Below, piece after piece: positions 17,474-25,891 of a DNA stretch of 64,000 bases. A program made the translations under genes and the position numbers. Source of the stretch: Halogeometricum rufum. Lineage in GTDB: Archaea; Halobacteriota; Halobacteria; Halobacteriales; Haloferacaceae. The notes under the pieces were generated by a model. The model was not told where the DNA came from, made no database searches, and worked only from the letters and a program-made list of their open reading frames with translations. The stretch lies in contig NZ_FOYT01000007.1 in NCBI RefSeq assembly GCF_900112175.1, forward strand, positions 29,093 through 93,092, given 5' to 3'. Position 1 is the stretch's first letter, and the number at the start of each line of letters is the position of its first letter.

Positions 17474-17546
17474 CGGACCCGACGGGATTTGAACCCGCGA
17501 CATCTTGGTCCGGAACCAAGCACTCTGTCCACTGAGCTACGGGCCC
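17474..17546 (-). tRNA. tRNA-Arg (anticodon CCG)
   Basis: 73 bases fold as a standard cloverleaf: acceptor GGGCCCG with CGGGTCC, D-arm GCTC...GAGT, anticodon stem CTTGG/CCAAG around the loop TTCCGGA, T-arm with TTCAAAT, discriminator G. The anticodon CCG reads the Arg codon CGG. CCA is not encoded and there is no intron. The 3' half is the target duplicated as att copies at 10373, 10439, 11699, 13156 and 13270. A TTAAC-like promoter element is about 30 bp upstream on the minus strand. Confidence 0.97.
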
Positions 17547-17599
17547 TCGAACACAGATACCGACCGCCGGCGCTTAACGGTTGTGAACCGTGACCCGTC

Positions 17600-19078
17600 T
17601 CACTCCGCGGCCGCGTCGGACTGGTCGATGACGGCTCGCTTCCACGTGCCGCGGGTGAACCACGCGGCCGCCGCGATAGCACCGAGAATCTGTCCGACGG
17701 CCATCCCGATCCAGATGCCCGTCTCGCCGAACCCCTGCACGAACGACAGGTAGTACACGATTGGGATGCGGCCGAACCAGAGCGCGAACAGCGAGAACGC
17801 CAGCGCCGTCTTCGTGTTGCCCGCGCCGCGGTAGGCGCCGAGGACGGTCTGGAGGACGCCGATGAAGCCGAACTCGAAGGCGCGGATTCGGATGTACGCC
17901 GCGCCGAGTTCGATGGTTTTCGCCGCCGAGTCCGTCCCGGTGCCGATGAACACGCCGACGATGGGTTCGGCGAAGACGTAGGCGACGACGCCGATGACGA
18001 CCATGACGCCCGCTCCGACTTTCGCGGCCAACCAGACGGCGCGCTCGGCCCGGTCCGGTTTCTGCGCGCCGAGGTTCTGCCCGACGATGGTGTCCGTCGC
18101 CCGGCCCAAGCCGAGAGCGGGGAGGAACACCAGCGAGGTGAGCCGGTTTCCGAGGCCGTACGCGGCGACGACTTCGGGGGAGAACGTGACGACCATCGCG
18201 GTGAGCGTGATGAAGCCGAGCGCGCTGGCGGACTGTTCGAGGGCGCTCGGGACGCCCAGTCGGACGATCTGTTCGATGTACTCGCGTTCGGGGACGAAGT
18301 CTGCCAGTTCCACGTCCGGCCCGGCGCTCGTCCCGAAGATGACGTAGAGGCCGATGACCGTCGCGACGGCGCGCGAGAGCACCGTCGCGACGGCGGCGCC
18401 GGTCACGCCGTAGCCCTCGAATCCGGTCGCGGCGAACAGCGCGGTTTCGACGCCGCGGAGGCCGAGCATCCCGAACAGCGGGTTCGACTCGAAGCCGAAG
18501 ATGAAGATGGGGTCGACGACGACGTTGATGGCGACGCTGACGAACATCACGACCATCGGGGCGCGCGTGTTGCCGTACCCGCGCATGAGCGACGAGAAGA
18601 CGAAGAACCCGAACAGGAACGGCAGACCGAGGAAGAACACGCGCATGTAGTCACCCGCAAGGGGGATGACCTGCCCCGCCGTCGCCGCGGAACTCGGGAG
18701 GACGCCGAGCATCAGATCCGTCGCGGCGAACCCGACGAGACCGACGACGACGGCGATGACGCCGATGAACGAGAACGTCTGCCCGGCGACGGTGCCGGCG
18801 GACCCCTCCTCTTTCGCGCCGGTGTACTGCGCGACGAGGATGGTGCCGGCGACGGTGAAGCCGCCGCCGACGGAGATGAGGAGGAAGATGAGCGGAAACG
18901 CGAGGCTGATGGCGGCGACGGCGTCCGTCGAGAGGCGGCCGAGCCAGACGGTGTCCGCGAGGTTGTAGGCGACCTGGAGCAACTCGGTGACGATGATGGG
19001 CCACGCGAGGGCGAACATGGGGCGTCGCAGGTCGCCCTCCGTGAGCGAACCGCCGTCTGGAGGGGCTGAGGCGGGCAC
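17600..19078 (-). CDS. MATE family multidrug/toxin efflux transporter
   Basis: 492 residues from a GTG at 19078. About twelve membrane helices form two homologous halves, each beginning with a MATE-type motif (LAWPIIVTELLQVAYNLADT; LGVPSALEQSASALGF). Further conserved pieces are MRGYGNTRAPM and YRGAGNTKTAL. MATE proteins export cationic drugs or metabolites with Na+ or H+ influx. Substrate unknown. It ends 54 bases from the tRNA-Arg gene and is outside the island, with normal GC content. Confidence 0.93.
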   Translation of the reverse strand: MPASAPPDGGSLTEGDLRRPMFALAWPIIVTELLQVAYNLADTVWLGRLSTDAVAAISLAFPLIFLLISVGGGFTVAGTILVAQYTGAKEEGSAGTVAGQTFSFIGVIAVVVGLVGFAATDLMLGVLPSSAATAGQVIPLAGDYMRVFFLGLPFLFGFFVFSSLMRGYGNTRAPMVVMFVSVAINVVVDPIFIFGFESNPLFGMLGLRGVETALFAATGFEGYGVTGAAVATVLSRAVATVIGLYVIFGTSAGPDVELADFVPEREYIEQIVRLGVPSALEQSASALGFITLTAMVVTFSPEVVAAYGLGNRLTSLVFLPALGLGRATDTIVGQNLGAQKPDRAERAVWLAAKVGAGVMVVIGVVAYVFAEPIVGVFIGTGTDSAAKTIELGAAYIRIRAFEFGFIGVLQTVLGAYRGAGNTKTALAFSLFALWFGRIPIVYYLSFVQGFGETGIWIGMAVGQILGAIAAAAWFTRGTWKRAVIDQSDAAAE

Positions 19079-19246
19079 AGAACGGTAGGATGGACGCGTC
19101 CCGGTTTCAAGCCGTCGAAACGGGAACGAGTCGCCGGATGTTTCGAACCGAAATAGGGTGTCCGGTCGACGCGCGACTCGAACGTCGGACGCGGCCAGAG
19201 AAACGAGCCTCGGGGGGACGCGGATGCGTCGTGGTCGCGAGTCGCG

Positions 19247-19834
19247 TTACGGCGCTTCGCCCGTCTCGATGGTGAAGTCGGCCTTCGGGTAGGCGACGCA
19301 GGTGAGGGTGTACCCCTCGTCGAGTTCGGCGTCGTCCAGCATCTGCTGGTTGTCGTGGGTGACGTAGTCCTCGGAGTTACCGCCGGAGGTGATCTGTCCG
19401 GCACAGGAGACGCACTGGCCCTGTCGGCAGGCGTACGGCAGGTCCCAGCCCTCGTCCTCGCCGGCTTCGAGGACCGTCTCGTTGTTGGCGACTTCGATGG
19501 TGTCGCCCTGCTTCGTGTACTCCACCTCGAAGTACTCGACTTCGTCTTCGGGGATGTCGGCGGGACTCGTCGACTCGTCTTCGGCGTCGCCCTCGAGTTC
19601 GGCGCCCTCTTCGCCGCCGGCGACGGCCCCTGCGGCGACGCCGCCGCCACCGATAGACCGGTTCATCGGTTCGGGGAAGTCCGTCTCGGGGACCGTGCTC
19701 GCCCGGCGTTCGAGGACGTCCTGCGAGATGTCCCCGGTGGCCTTCCACTCGGTCCCCCGCGAGAAGTGCAGGGCGACGGCGATGACCGTCAGGGTCAGAC
19801 CTAGACCCAGCCCCACGAGGTTGATTTCGACCAT
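19247..19834 (-). CDS. membrane-anchored [2Fe-2S] ferredoxin
   Basis: 195 residues from the ATG at 19834; the frame continues upstream to 19939 without support. An N-terminal helix (INLVGLGLGLTLTVIAVAL) anchors the protein. A flexible acidic linker (about 60-95) leads to a plant-type ferredoxin domain. Cluster ligands are C136, C141, C144 and C179 in the pattern C-x4-C-x2-C and TLTC. It probably passes electrons to a membrane or soluble oxidoreductase; no partner gene is adjacent. Confidence 0.9.
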   Translation of the reverse strand: MVEINLVGLGLGLTLTVIAVALHFSRGTEWKATGDISQDVLERRASTVPETDFPEPMNRSIGGGGVAAGAVAGGEEGAELEGDAEDESTSPADIPEDEVEYFEVEYTKQGDTIEVANNETVLEAGEDEGWDLPYACRQGQCVSCAGQITSGGNSEDYVTHDNQQMLDDAELDEGYTLTCVAYPKADFTIETGEAP

Positions 19835-19997
19835 GTCGGCGGCTACGGAGTCATGGGTTAAGGGGATTATGATTGTGTCCACCCGGGCGGCCGGTTGGGG
19901 GCGGTCAGTCTCTCGGTTCGGACCGTCCATCCGGTCCATCGTGTCCCGCCTCCACCGCCGACCGAACGGTTTTGCCCTCGCTCGCCGTCTCTCTCCT

Positions 19998-20171
19998 ATG
20001 GCGAAAATCGTCTACGACGACGGGACGGGAACCGTCGAGTACGAAGCGCAGACCATCGAGTACGACAAGACCCGGCGCGCGTGGGTGATTCGACAGGAGG
20101 GAGAAAAGCCCGTCTCCGTCTACATCCCCGAGGGGCGCGTGTATCGGGTGGAGAAGCGCGGCGGCGCGTAG
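19998..20171 (+). CDS. conserved small protein, unknown function
   Basis: 57 residues (MAKIVYDDGTGTVEYEAQTI ...) with an alternating beta pattern and two Tyr/Val-rich strands ending in VYIPEGRVYRVEKRGGA. No domain name can be given. It is divergent from the ferredoxin gene. The acidic, well-formed sequence and good start context support a real gene. Confidence 0.65.
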   Translation: MAKIVYDDGTGTVEYEAQTIEYDKTRRAWVIRQEGEKPVSVYIPEGRVYRVEKRGGA

Positions 20172-20222
20172 CGGAGGCTCGTCGCTCGACCCGAAGGACG
20201 GCCGTTCCACACGAACGAGGGG

Positions 20223-21107
20223 TCAGGCGGTGACCGTGGCGCCGAGGAACTCGGTCATCAGTTCGACGAGTCGCTCCGGGTGGTCCTCGGACACGAACGC
20301 GTACGAGTCCTCGATACGTTCGAGTCGGGCGTTCGGGAAGCGCTCGACCAACCGCTCGGCGTCGTCGAGGGGGAAGACGGGGTCGTCGACGCCCCACGCG
20401 ACGAGGACCGGACCGTCGAACGACGGGAACGCCTCGGCGGCCGCCTCGGTGTACCGCGAGGAGACGCCGAGGAGGACCTCGCGGAGGTCCCGCCGGACGG
20501 CGGCGTTCGTCCGCAACGAGTCGGTGTACGCGTCGAGGACCGCCGGTTCTATCGGGTGTTTGGCGAGCAGGCCGAACGCCAGGCGGCGGGCGGTCGCCGA
20601 ACGGAGCGCACGGGCGAACAGCCCCGTCGCGCCGGGTATCCGCGCCCCCCACGTGAACGGGCGCGCCGCGGCCGGCGGGAAGTTATCGAACGCGTCGCAG
20701 TTCGTCAACACCAACCGCTCGACGCGTTCGGGGTAGGCGGCGAGGAACACCTGACAGATGGCGCCGCCCGTATCGTTGCCCACGAGCGTCACCCGTTCGA
20801 CGCCCACGTCGTCGAGGAACTCGGCCAGCAGGTCGGCCAGTCCCGACGGCGTCAGGTCCGCGCCGGGGTCCATCGGAACGTCGTGGCCGCCGAGCGGGAG
20901 CGTCGGAACGAGGCAGCGGAACCGCTCCGAGAGCGGTCCGGCGACGTTCCGCCACAGGCCGCCGTCGACGAAGGCGCCGTGGACGAACAGAATCGGGTCT
21001 CCGGTACCCGCGTCCTCGTACTCGACGGTCCCCTGCGACAGCGTCGCTTCAGGTCGTCCGACCGCGCTCCGGTCCGCGTGCGTCCGCTCTGCGTTCGTTC
21101 GGTTCAT
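20223..21107 (-). CDS. alpha/beta-hydrolase fold protein with an Asp nucleophile elbow
   Basis: 294 residues from the ATG at 21107. The oxyanion-hole motif HGAFVDGG and the nucleophile elbow V-G-N-D112-T-G-G are clear. The nucleophile position is Asp, as in haloalkane dehalogenases and epoxide hydrolases rather than Ser esterases. A candidate acid is D241/D242 (WGVDDPVFPLDDAE). The usual catalytic His before Phe (HF) is replaced: EDSYAFVSEDHPER has Ala270 there, and only H276 is near. The enzyme may therefore be altered or inactive. No pathway context; a FilR1 regulator is divergent. Confidence 0.85.
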   Translation of the reverse strand: MNRTNAERTHADRSAVGRPEATLSQGTVEYEDAGTGDPILFVHGAFVDGGLWRNVAGPLSERFRCLVPTLPLGGHDVPMDPGADLTPSGLADLLAEFLDDVGVERVTLVGNDTGGAICQVFLAAYPERVERLVLTNCDAFDNFPPAAARPFTWGARIPGATGLFARALRSATARRLAFGLLAKHPIEPAVLDAYTDSLRTNAAVRRDLREVLLGVSSRYTEAAAEAFPSFDGPVLVAWGVDDPVFPLDDAERLVERFPNARLERIEDSYAFVSEDHPERLVELMTEFLGATVTA

Positions 21108-21219
21108 ATCCGACGTATCGCCGCTCGAAGGCGTCAAGACTCCGACACGGAAATTCCGAACCGGGCGGAATCCGGGCTCGGGGTGCGGGTTTGATATGCG
21201 GAGCGGCGTATGCGACGAC

Positions 21220-21963
21220 ATGGACGGAGAGGACCTCACCGAGTTACTTCGGCTTCGTCACGACGTTCTCGGGGCGCTCGCCGACGACCCGCGCCCGCGA
21301 CACGAACTCGTCGACGCCCTCCCGGACTCGAAGTCGACCGTCTACAAGGGTCTTTCACAGCTCCAGGAGGCCGGCCTCGTCGTACGCGACGACGACGGGT
21401 TCAGGCCGACGCTGTTCGGAACGGTGGCGCTCGCGCGGTACGACGCGCTCGCCGACACCGCCCGGTTCGGCGACATGCTCGCGGACGTCCCCGGCGACGC
21501 CGTCGACCCCGCGGCGCTGGTCGGTGCGACCGTGGTCCGTCCCGACGAGACCGACGCCGAGCGCCACGTCGAGGCGGTGTGGACGCTGCTGGGGGACGCA
21601 GAGCGCGCCCGGGCGGTCGCTCCCGTGGTCTCGCCCGGATACGTCGCCCGGTTTCGAGAGCTATTGGACGCGGGGTTGACCGCCGAACTCGTGCTTCCCG
21701 AGTCGGTCGCGGCTTCGCTCCGAGACGAGTACCCGGACGAACTGGCCGCCATCTCCGAGCGAGCCGCTCTCTACGAGACGACTGCGCCGGTCCCGTTCGG
21801 CGTCCTCGTGACCGAGGGCGCTCGGCCCCAGATGGCCATCGAACTGCGCGACGGTCCGCTCGTCAGCGGACTGATAACGAACGACACCCCGGCCGCCATC
21901 CGGTGGGCAGAGGCGACCGTCGACCGGTTTCGGACGAACGCGGTGCGACTCGACGCGCCGTGA
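21220..21963 (+). CDS. winged-helix transcriptional regulator, FilR1/DUF1724 type
   Basis: 247 residues from the ATG at 21220; an alternative ATG is at 21196. The N-terminal winged helix (ALADDPRPRHELVDALPDSK, then STVYKGLSQLQEAGLV) is followed by a ligand-like FilR1 domain (about 110-245, ending RWAEATVDRFRTNAVRL). Such regulators are abundant in haloarchaea and control unknown targets. It is divergent from the alpha/beta-hydrolase with about 110 bp between, so that gene is its most likely target. Confidence 0.85.
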   Translation: MDGEDLTELLRLRHDVLGALADDPRPRHELVDALPDSKSTVYKGLSQLQEAGLVVRDDDGFRPTLFGTVALARYDALADTARFGDMLADVPGDAVDPAALVGATVVRPDETDAERHVEAVWTLLGDAERARAVAPVVSPGYVARFRELLDAGLTAELVLPESVAASLRDEYPDELAAISERAALYETTAPVPFGVLVTEGARPQMAIELRDGPLVSGLITNDTPAAIRWAEATVDRFRTNAVRLDAP

Positions 21964-22009
21964 ACCGACGGTCCCCTGTCGTGGGGTCTGCTCTCCCCCC
22001 GACCCCGCT

Positions 22010-22906
22010 CTACTCCTCGCGGACGACCTCGTGCCGACCGAACCCGTAGCGCAGGCGGTTGGCGAGGCGGCGCGAGAACCGACCGTCGTTTCGGCTGTCG
22101 AACCGTTCGGCCAGCGCCTGGTAGATGAGCGGTACCGGAACCTCCTGTTCGAGGGCCTCCTGGACCGTCCACGTGCCCGTCGACCCGCCGGAGACGTGGT
22201 CGGCCACGTCGCCCAGGTCGGTCCCCTCCTCGCGGAACGCCTCCTCGCACAGTTCCAGGAGCCACGAGCGGATGACCGCGCCGTTGTTCCACGTGCGGGC
22301 GACGGCCTCCAGGTCGAGGTCGTAGCGGCCGTCGGCGAGGAGTTCGAAGCCCTCGCCGTACGCCTGCATGAGGGCGTACTCGACGCCGTTGTGGACCATC
22401 TTCACGTAGTGGCCCGACCCCGCCGGTCCCATCCGGTCGTGACCGGCGGGACCGGTCGCCACCGCGTCGAACACGGGCGTCATCGCCTCGTAGGCCCACT
22501 CCGGGCCGCCGACCATGAGCGAGAAGCCGAGTTCGGCGCCCGCGGGACCGCCGGAGGTGCCGCAGTCGAGGTAGGCCGCGTCCGTCGCCTCCGCCCGGCG
22601 AACGGACGCCTCGAAGTGGGAGTTGCCGCCGTCGACGACAACGTCGTCGGCGTCGAGGTGGGGGTCGAGTTCGTCCAGCGTCGCGTCCACCGCCTCGCCG
22701 GCGGGAACCATCAGCCAGATGCGCTTCTCGTCGTCGAGTCGGGACGCGAAGTCGTCGACGCTCGACGCCGGTTCGGCGCCCGCCTCGGCCGCCGTGGCGA
22801 CGGCCTCCTCCGAGAGGTCGAACGCCACCACGTCGTGCCCGGCGTCGAGCACGCGGTTGACCACTATCTGCCCCATCCGACCGAGTCCGATGACGCCCAG
22901 TTGCAT
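22010..22906 (-). CDS. gnd: 6-phosphogluconate dehydrogenase, decarboxylating (short archaeal/bacterial type)
   Basis: 298 residues, the length of the short Gnd/YqeC type. The NAD(P)-binding GLGRMGQIV starts at residue 6. The substrate motif GGNSHFEASVRRAE, the loop DCGTSGGPAGAELG and the catalytic region HYVKMVHNGVEYALMQ follow. It oxidises 6-phosphogluconate to ribulose 5-phosphate and CO2, which haloarchaea use to make pentoses and NADPH. The ATG at 22906 is chosen; an upstream frame to 23002 overlaps the CBS gene's promoter. Confidence 0.93.
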   Translation of the reverse strand: MQLGVIGLGRMGQIVVNRVLDAGHDVVAFDLSEEAVATAAEAGAEPASSVDDFASRLDDEKRIWLMVPAGEAVDATLDELDPHLDADDVVVDGGNSHFEASVRRAEATDAAYLDCGTSGGPAGAELGFSLMVGGPEWAYEAMTPVFDAVATGPAGHDRMGPAGSGHYVKMVHNGVEYALMQAYGEGFELLADGRYDLDLEAVARTWNNGAVIRSWLLELCEEAFREEGTDLGDVADHVSGGSTGTWTVQEALEQEVPVPLIYQALAERFDSRNDGRFSRRLANRLRYGFGRHEVVREE

Positions 22907-23016
22907 GCGTGGCCGTCCATCCGCGGGGGAGGTAGTGGTTCCGGTTCCGCCGACGGCGAGGACGCCCGTCCGCGGACGCGACGCGTCTATGTACCGTGAC
23001 ACCGTATCTCAGGACG

Positions 23017-23415
23017 ATGCTCGAAGAACTCCTCGACACGGACGTACCGACCGCCGCACCCGACACCCCCGTCGCGGACGTCGCGGCGGCGATGCGCGAG
23101 ACGGACGCCGACGCCGTCGTCGTCCTCGACGAGGACCGCCCGCTCGGCGTGGTCACCCCCGCCACGTTGGGTCGCGCCGTCGTCGCCGGCGAGGACCTGA
23201 GCACGGACGTCGTCGCCGACTTGCTCGACGGCGACCCGGTGACGATTCGGCGGGTGGCGACGCGCGCGGACCTCGTGGCCGTCTTCGCCCGCGAGGACGC
23301 CCGCGAGGCCATCGTCCTCGACGACGCGGACCAGTACCTCGGCGTCGTCTCCTTCGAGGACGTCCTCGCCGCCTACGGCCGGGAGTTCGACGCCCTCCTC
23401 GACCTGGTGGCGTGA
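23017..23415 (+). CDS. CBS-domain pair protein
   Basis: 133 residues from the ATG at 23017 (a GTG at 22996 would add seven). Two CBS motifs span about 5-60 and 65-130; each ends in the typical VVxPATL/VVSFEDVL turn. CBS pairs bind adenine nucleotides and tune partner proteins. It is divergent from gnd and just upstream of an aminopeptidase. The partner is not evident. Confidence 0.85.
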   Translation: MLEELLDTDVPTAAPDTPVADVAAAMRETDADAVVVLDEDRPLGVVTPATLGRAVVAGEDLSTDVVADLLDGDPVTIRRVATRADLVAVFAREDAREAIVLDDADQYLGVVSFEDVLAAYGREFDALLDLVA

Positions 23416-23486
23416 CCGCGCGACGCCGCGGCGGCGTCGCCTCCCGCAGACGCGTCGCTTTTTATCTCGCCGCGTGACGCACCGGT

Positions 23487-24584
23487 ATGGACCCCAGAGT
23501 CAGAGACCACGCCGAGGTGCTGGTCGACTGGAGCGCGCGAGTCGAGGCGGGCGACGACGTGGTGGTGAGCGTCGCCGAGGGCGCCCACGAACTCGCCGTC
23601 GCCGTCGCCGAACGGTTGGGCGAACGCGGCGCGAACGTCGTCACCACCTACGCCTCCGACGAGGTGGCCCGCGCGTACCTCCTCGCGCACGAGGGGGCGT
23701 TCGAGACGGGCGCACACGAACTCGCCCTCTACGAGAACGCCGACTCGGTGCTGTTCCTCGGCGGCGGCCGCAACACGTTCGCCACCGCCGACGTACCCGG
23801 CGAGACGCGACAGGCGTCGGCCCGCGCGTCCCAACCCGTCCGCGAGGCGCGGATGGACACCGACTGGGTGTCCACCGTCCACCCGACGCGTTCGCTCGCC
23901 CAACAGGCCGGGATGGCCCACGAGGAGTACCGGGAGTTCGTCTACGACGCCGTCCTGCGGGACTGGGAGGCTCTCGCCGACGAGATGGCAAACATGAAAG
24001 AGATTCTCGACGAGGGGTCGGAGGTGCGCCTCGTGAAGGGCGACGCGACGGACCTCACGATGTCCGTCGAGGGCCGCACCGCGGTCAACTCCGCCGCCTC
24101 CGTCGCCTACGACTCGCACAACCTCCCGTCCGGCGAGGTGTTCACCGCGCCGTACGACCCCGAGGGCGAGGTGTTCTTCGACGTGCCGATGACCATCTCG
24201 GGGACGCGCGTGCGGAACGTCCACCTGACGTTCGCGGACGGCGACGTCGCGTCGTTCTCGGCGGAGTCGGGCGAGGACGCCCTCGCGGACGTTCTCGACA
24301 CCGACGAGGGGGCGCGCCGCCTCGGCGAACTCGGCATCGGGATGAACCGCGGCATCGACCGCTTCACGGACAACATCCTGTTCGACGAGAAGATGGGCGA
24401 CACCGTCCACCTCGCCGTCGGCCGCGCCTACGACGCCTGCCTGCCCGAGGGCGAGGCGGGCAACGACTCGGCCGTCCACGTGGACATGATAACGGACGTG
24501 AGCGAGGACTCCCGACTGGAGGTGGACGGCGACGTCGTCCAGCGAAACGGCGTCTTCCGGTGGGAAGACGGCTTCGAGGGATAG
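23487..24584 (+). CDS. M29 family aminopeptidase (AmpS/PepS type)
   Basis: 365 residues, about the family length. The N-terminal domain contains VDWSARVEAGDDVVVSVAEG and GGGRNTFATADV. The C-terminal domain carries the metal-binding residues in NLPSGEVFTAPYDPEGEVFF, GELGIGMN, the His of DKMGDTVHLAVG-type (here EKMGDTVHLAVG) and the terminal VHVDMITD. Members are cobalt/zinc metallo-aminopeptidases in the cytosol. It has its own start after the CBS gene with a 71-bp gap. Confidence 0.9.
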   Translation: MDPRVRDHAEVLVDWSARVEAGDDVVVSVAEGAHELAVAVAERLGERGANVVTTYASDEVARAYLLAHEGAFETGAHELALYENADSVLFLGGGRNTFATADVPGETRQASARASQPVREARMDTDWVSTVHPTRSLAQQAGMAHEEYREFVYDAVLRDWEALADEMANMKEILDEGSEVRLVKGDATDLTMSVEGRTAVNSAASVAYDSHNLPSGEVFTAPYDPEGEVFFDVPMTISGTRVRNVHLTFADGDVASFSAESGEDALADVLDTDEGARRLGELGIGMNRGIDRFTDNILFDEKMGDTVHLAVGRAYDACLPEGEAGNDSAVHVDMITDVSEDSRLEVDGDVVQRNGVFRWEDGFEG

Positions 24585-24645
24585 CCCGCGGACGAGGGGA
24601 GAGCGGCACGCCTCGCCGACTGCCGGCGGCGGGTCTCCGCGACGG

Positions 24646-24780
24646 TCACTCCTGTACGCGCGCGACGTTGTGCATCTGCTGTCCGCACCGGGGACACACC
24701 GTCGTCGGGTCGCCCGGTTCCGACCGGAAACTGCACCGCGTACACTCGTACCACTGCGACCTGTCGAACGTCTCTCCCAT
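24646..24780 (-). CDS. 44-residue rubrerythrin-like zinc-ribbon protein (DUF7129-like)
   Basis: A very short gene found by direct reading. It encodes MGETFDRSQWYECTRC followed by CPRCGQQMHNVARVQE. Two C-x2-C knuckles (ECTRC, CPRC) separated by about 15 residues make one zinc ribbon. Haloarchaea have several such rubrerythrin-like mini-proteins of unknown function. The acidic composition and clean start and stop support it. Confidence 0.75.
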   Translation of the reverse strand: MGETFDRSQWYECTRCSFRSEPGDPTTVCPRCGQQMHNVARVQE

Positions 24781-24986
24781 ACCACTCGAGTATGCGCTCG
24801 GCCATGTTAACTGTTATCTAGCACCATACAGAACGTCGGGTGCGACGCGCACGCCCTGTCGTGAGGGTGTCACGCACGGGCCGTCGCGGGATGCGAATCG
24901 GACGCTGCCCGCGCGTCGACGCGGGGGCCAGAGACGGTGCAAGCGCTTTCGACGTACTTTTTACCGGCTGTCGTCACGTTCCACGC

Positions 24987-25394
24987 ATGGCAGAATTCAA
25001 GGTTGTCGTCTCCGACCCCGACGCCGGTGACACCCACCAGTTCGAGGTCGACGGACAGGACGCGAACCGATTCCTCGGCCGAGACATCGGCGACGAAGTC
25101 GACGGCGGCGCCGTCGGCCTCGACGGCTTCACGCTCGAAATCACGGGCGGGTCCGACGAGGCGGGCCGTCCGATGCGAGAGAACGTCGCCGGCTCGAACC
25201 TCAAGGAACTCCTCCTCGAGGGCGGCGTCGGCTACAAGCCGTCCCGCGACGGCGAACGCAAGCGCGTCACCGTCCGCGGCCGTCAGGTCTCCGACGAGAC
25301 GGCGCAGATAAACGTCAAAGTCGTCGACGGCGGCGACGTCGCGGCCGCACTCGGCGAGGACGACGAGGAAGCCGACGCCGACGACGACGAGTAA
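24987..25394 (+). CDS. rps6e: 30S ribosomal protein S6e
   Basis: 135 residues. The sequence ([20 protein letters not shown] ... [12 protein letters not shown], then [20 protein letters not shown]) is the archaeal/eukaryotic S6e fold of the small subunit. The acidic tail ([12 protein letters not shown]) is a haloarchaeal extension. The ATG at 24987 is chosen over the open frame to 24840, because a TTTTTACC TATA box lies at about 24957-24964. It is followed closely by a DUF7112 gene, probably cotranscribed. Confidence 0.97.
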   Translation: MAEFKVVVSDPDAGDTHQFEVDGQDANRFLGRDIGDEVDGGAVGLDGFTLEITGGSDEAGRPMRENVAGSNLKELLLEGGVGYKPSRDGERKRVTVRGRQVSDETAQINVKVVDGGDVAAALGEDDEEADADDDE

Positions 25395-25407
25395 CTCCTC
25401 CGCCACC

Positions 25408-25845
25408 GTGTCGGAACGCGTCCCCAGCGACCACGACTCGGTGACGTCGTATCGCGCGACCATCGCGCGGAGCGGCGGCACTACCCGCCCGTGTCTCCGT
25501 CTCCCGGACGAAATGTCCGACGTGGAGGACGGCGACGTCGTCCGCCTCTCTTTGGACGGCGAACTGTTCCACGCGCGCGTGACGGCCGACAGTTCGGGCC
25601 ACCTCCTCCGCGGCGCCTACGACAACAAGCGCCTCGCTCGGACGCCCGGCGAGGGGACGAACCGCCTCGTGGAGTGGTGCGAGAAGAGCGGTCGGGACCC
25701 CGGGTCGGCGGTCGAACTCGACGAACTCGACGCGGGATTCTGTTACGGCCTCCGGGTCCCCGGCAAGCGCACCGTCTACACCGTCCCCGACCGGCCGAAC
25801 GAGTCGCTCTCGAACATCGCCGAGAAGTTCGCTCGCGACGAGTAG
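25408..25845 (+). CDS. DUF7112 family protein, haloarchaeal, unknown function
   Basis: 145 residues from a GTG 13 bases after rps6e. It combines a small beta-domain (RLPDEMSDVEDGDVVRLSLD) with a C-terminal helical part ending SLSNIAEKFARDE. The family is conserved in haloarchaea near translation genes. A nucleic-acid or ribosome-related role is a guess from position. Confidence 0.75.
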   Translation: MSERVPSDHDSVTSYRATIARSGGTTRPCLRLPDEMSDVEDGDVVRLSLDGELFHARVTADSSGHLLRGAYDNKRLARTPGEGTNRLVEWCEKSGRDPGSAVELDELDAGFCYGLRVPGKRTVYTVPDRPNESLSNIAEKFARDE

Positions 25846-25891
25846 CGACGGAGTTCACGCGACTTTTACCCCTCGACGGCCATCTCGCCGT

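Larger units (their letters stand above)
13270..17496 (+). mobile_element. 4.2-kb integrative element at tRNA-Arg(CCG)
   Basis: The element runs from att copy 5 to the intact tRNA-Arg gene. It carries a tyrosine integrase at the tRNA-distal end and about eight short genes on both strands. Several of these genes (14505-14807, 15022-15428) are clearly more AT-rich than the chromosome. No replication initiator, capsid, spike or packaging gene is recognisable. It could be a defective provirus, a plasmid remnant or a satellite-like element; integration at tRNA 3' ends is common for haloarchaeal pleolipovirus-type integrases. Confidence 0.7.

Noticed and set aside
13270..17496. Complete pleolipovirus provirus
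   Set aside because: The integrase and integration site fit, but no spike, VP3-like or NTPase gene is seen, so only a remnant or satellite-like element can be claimed.
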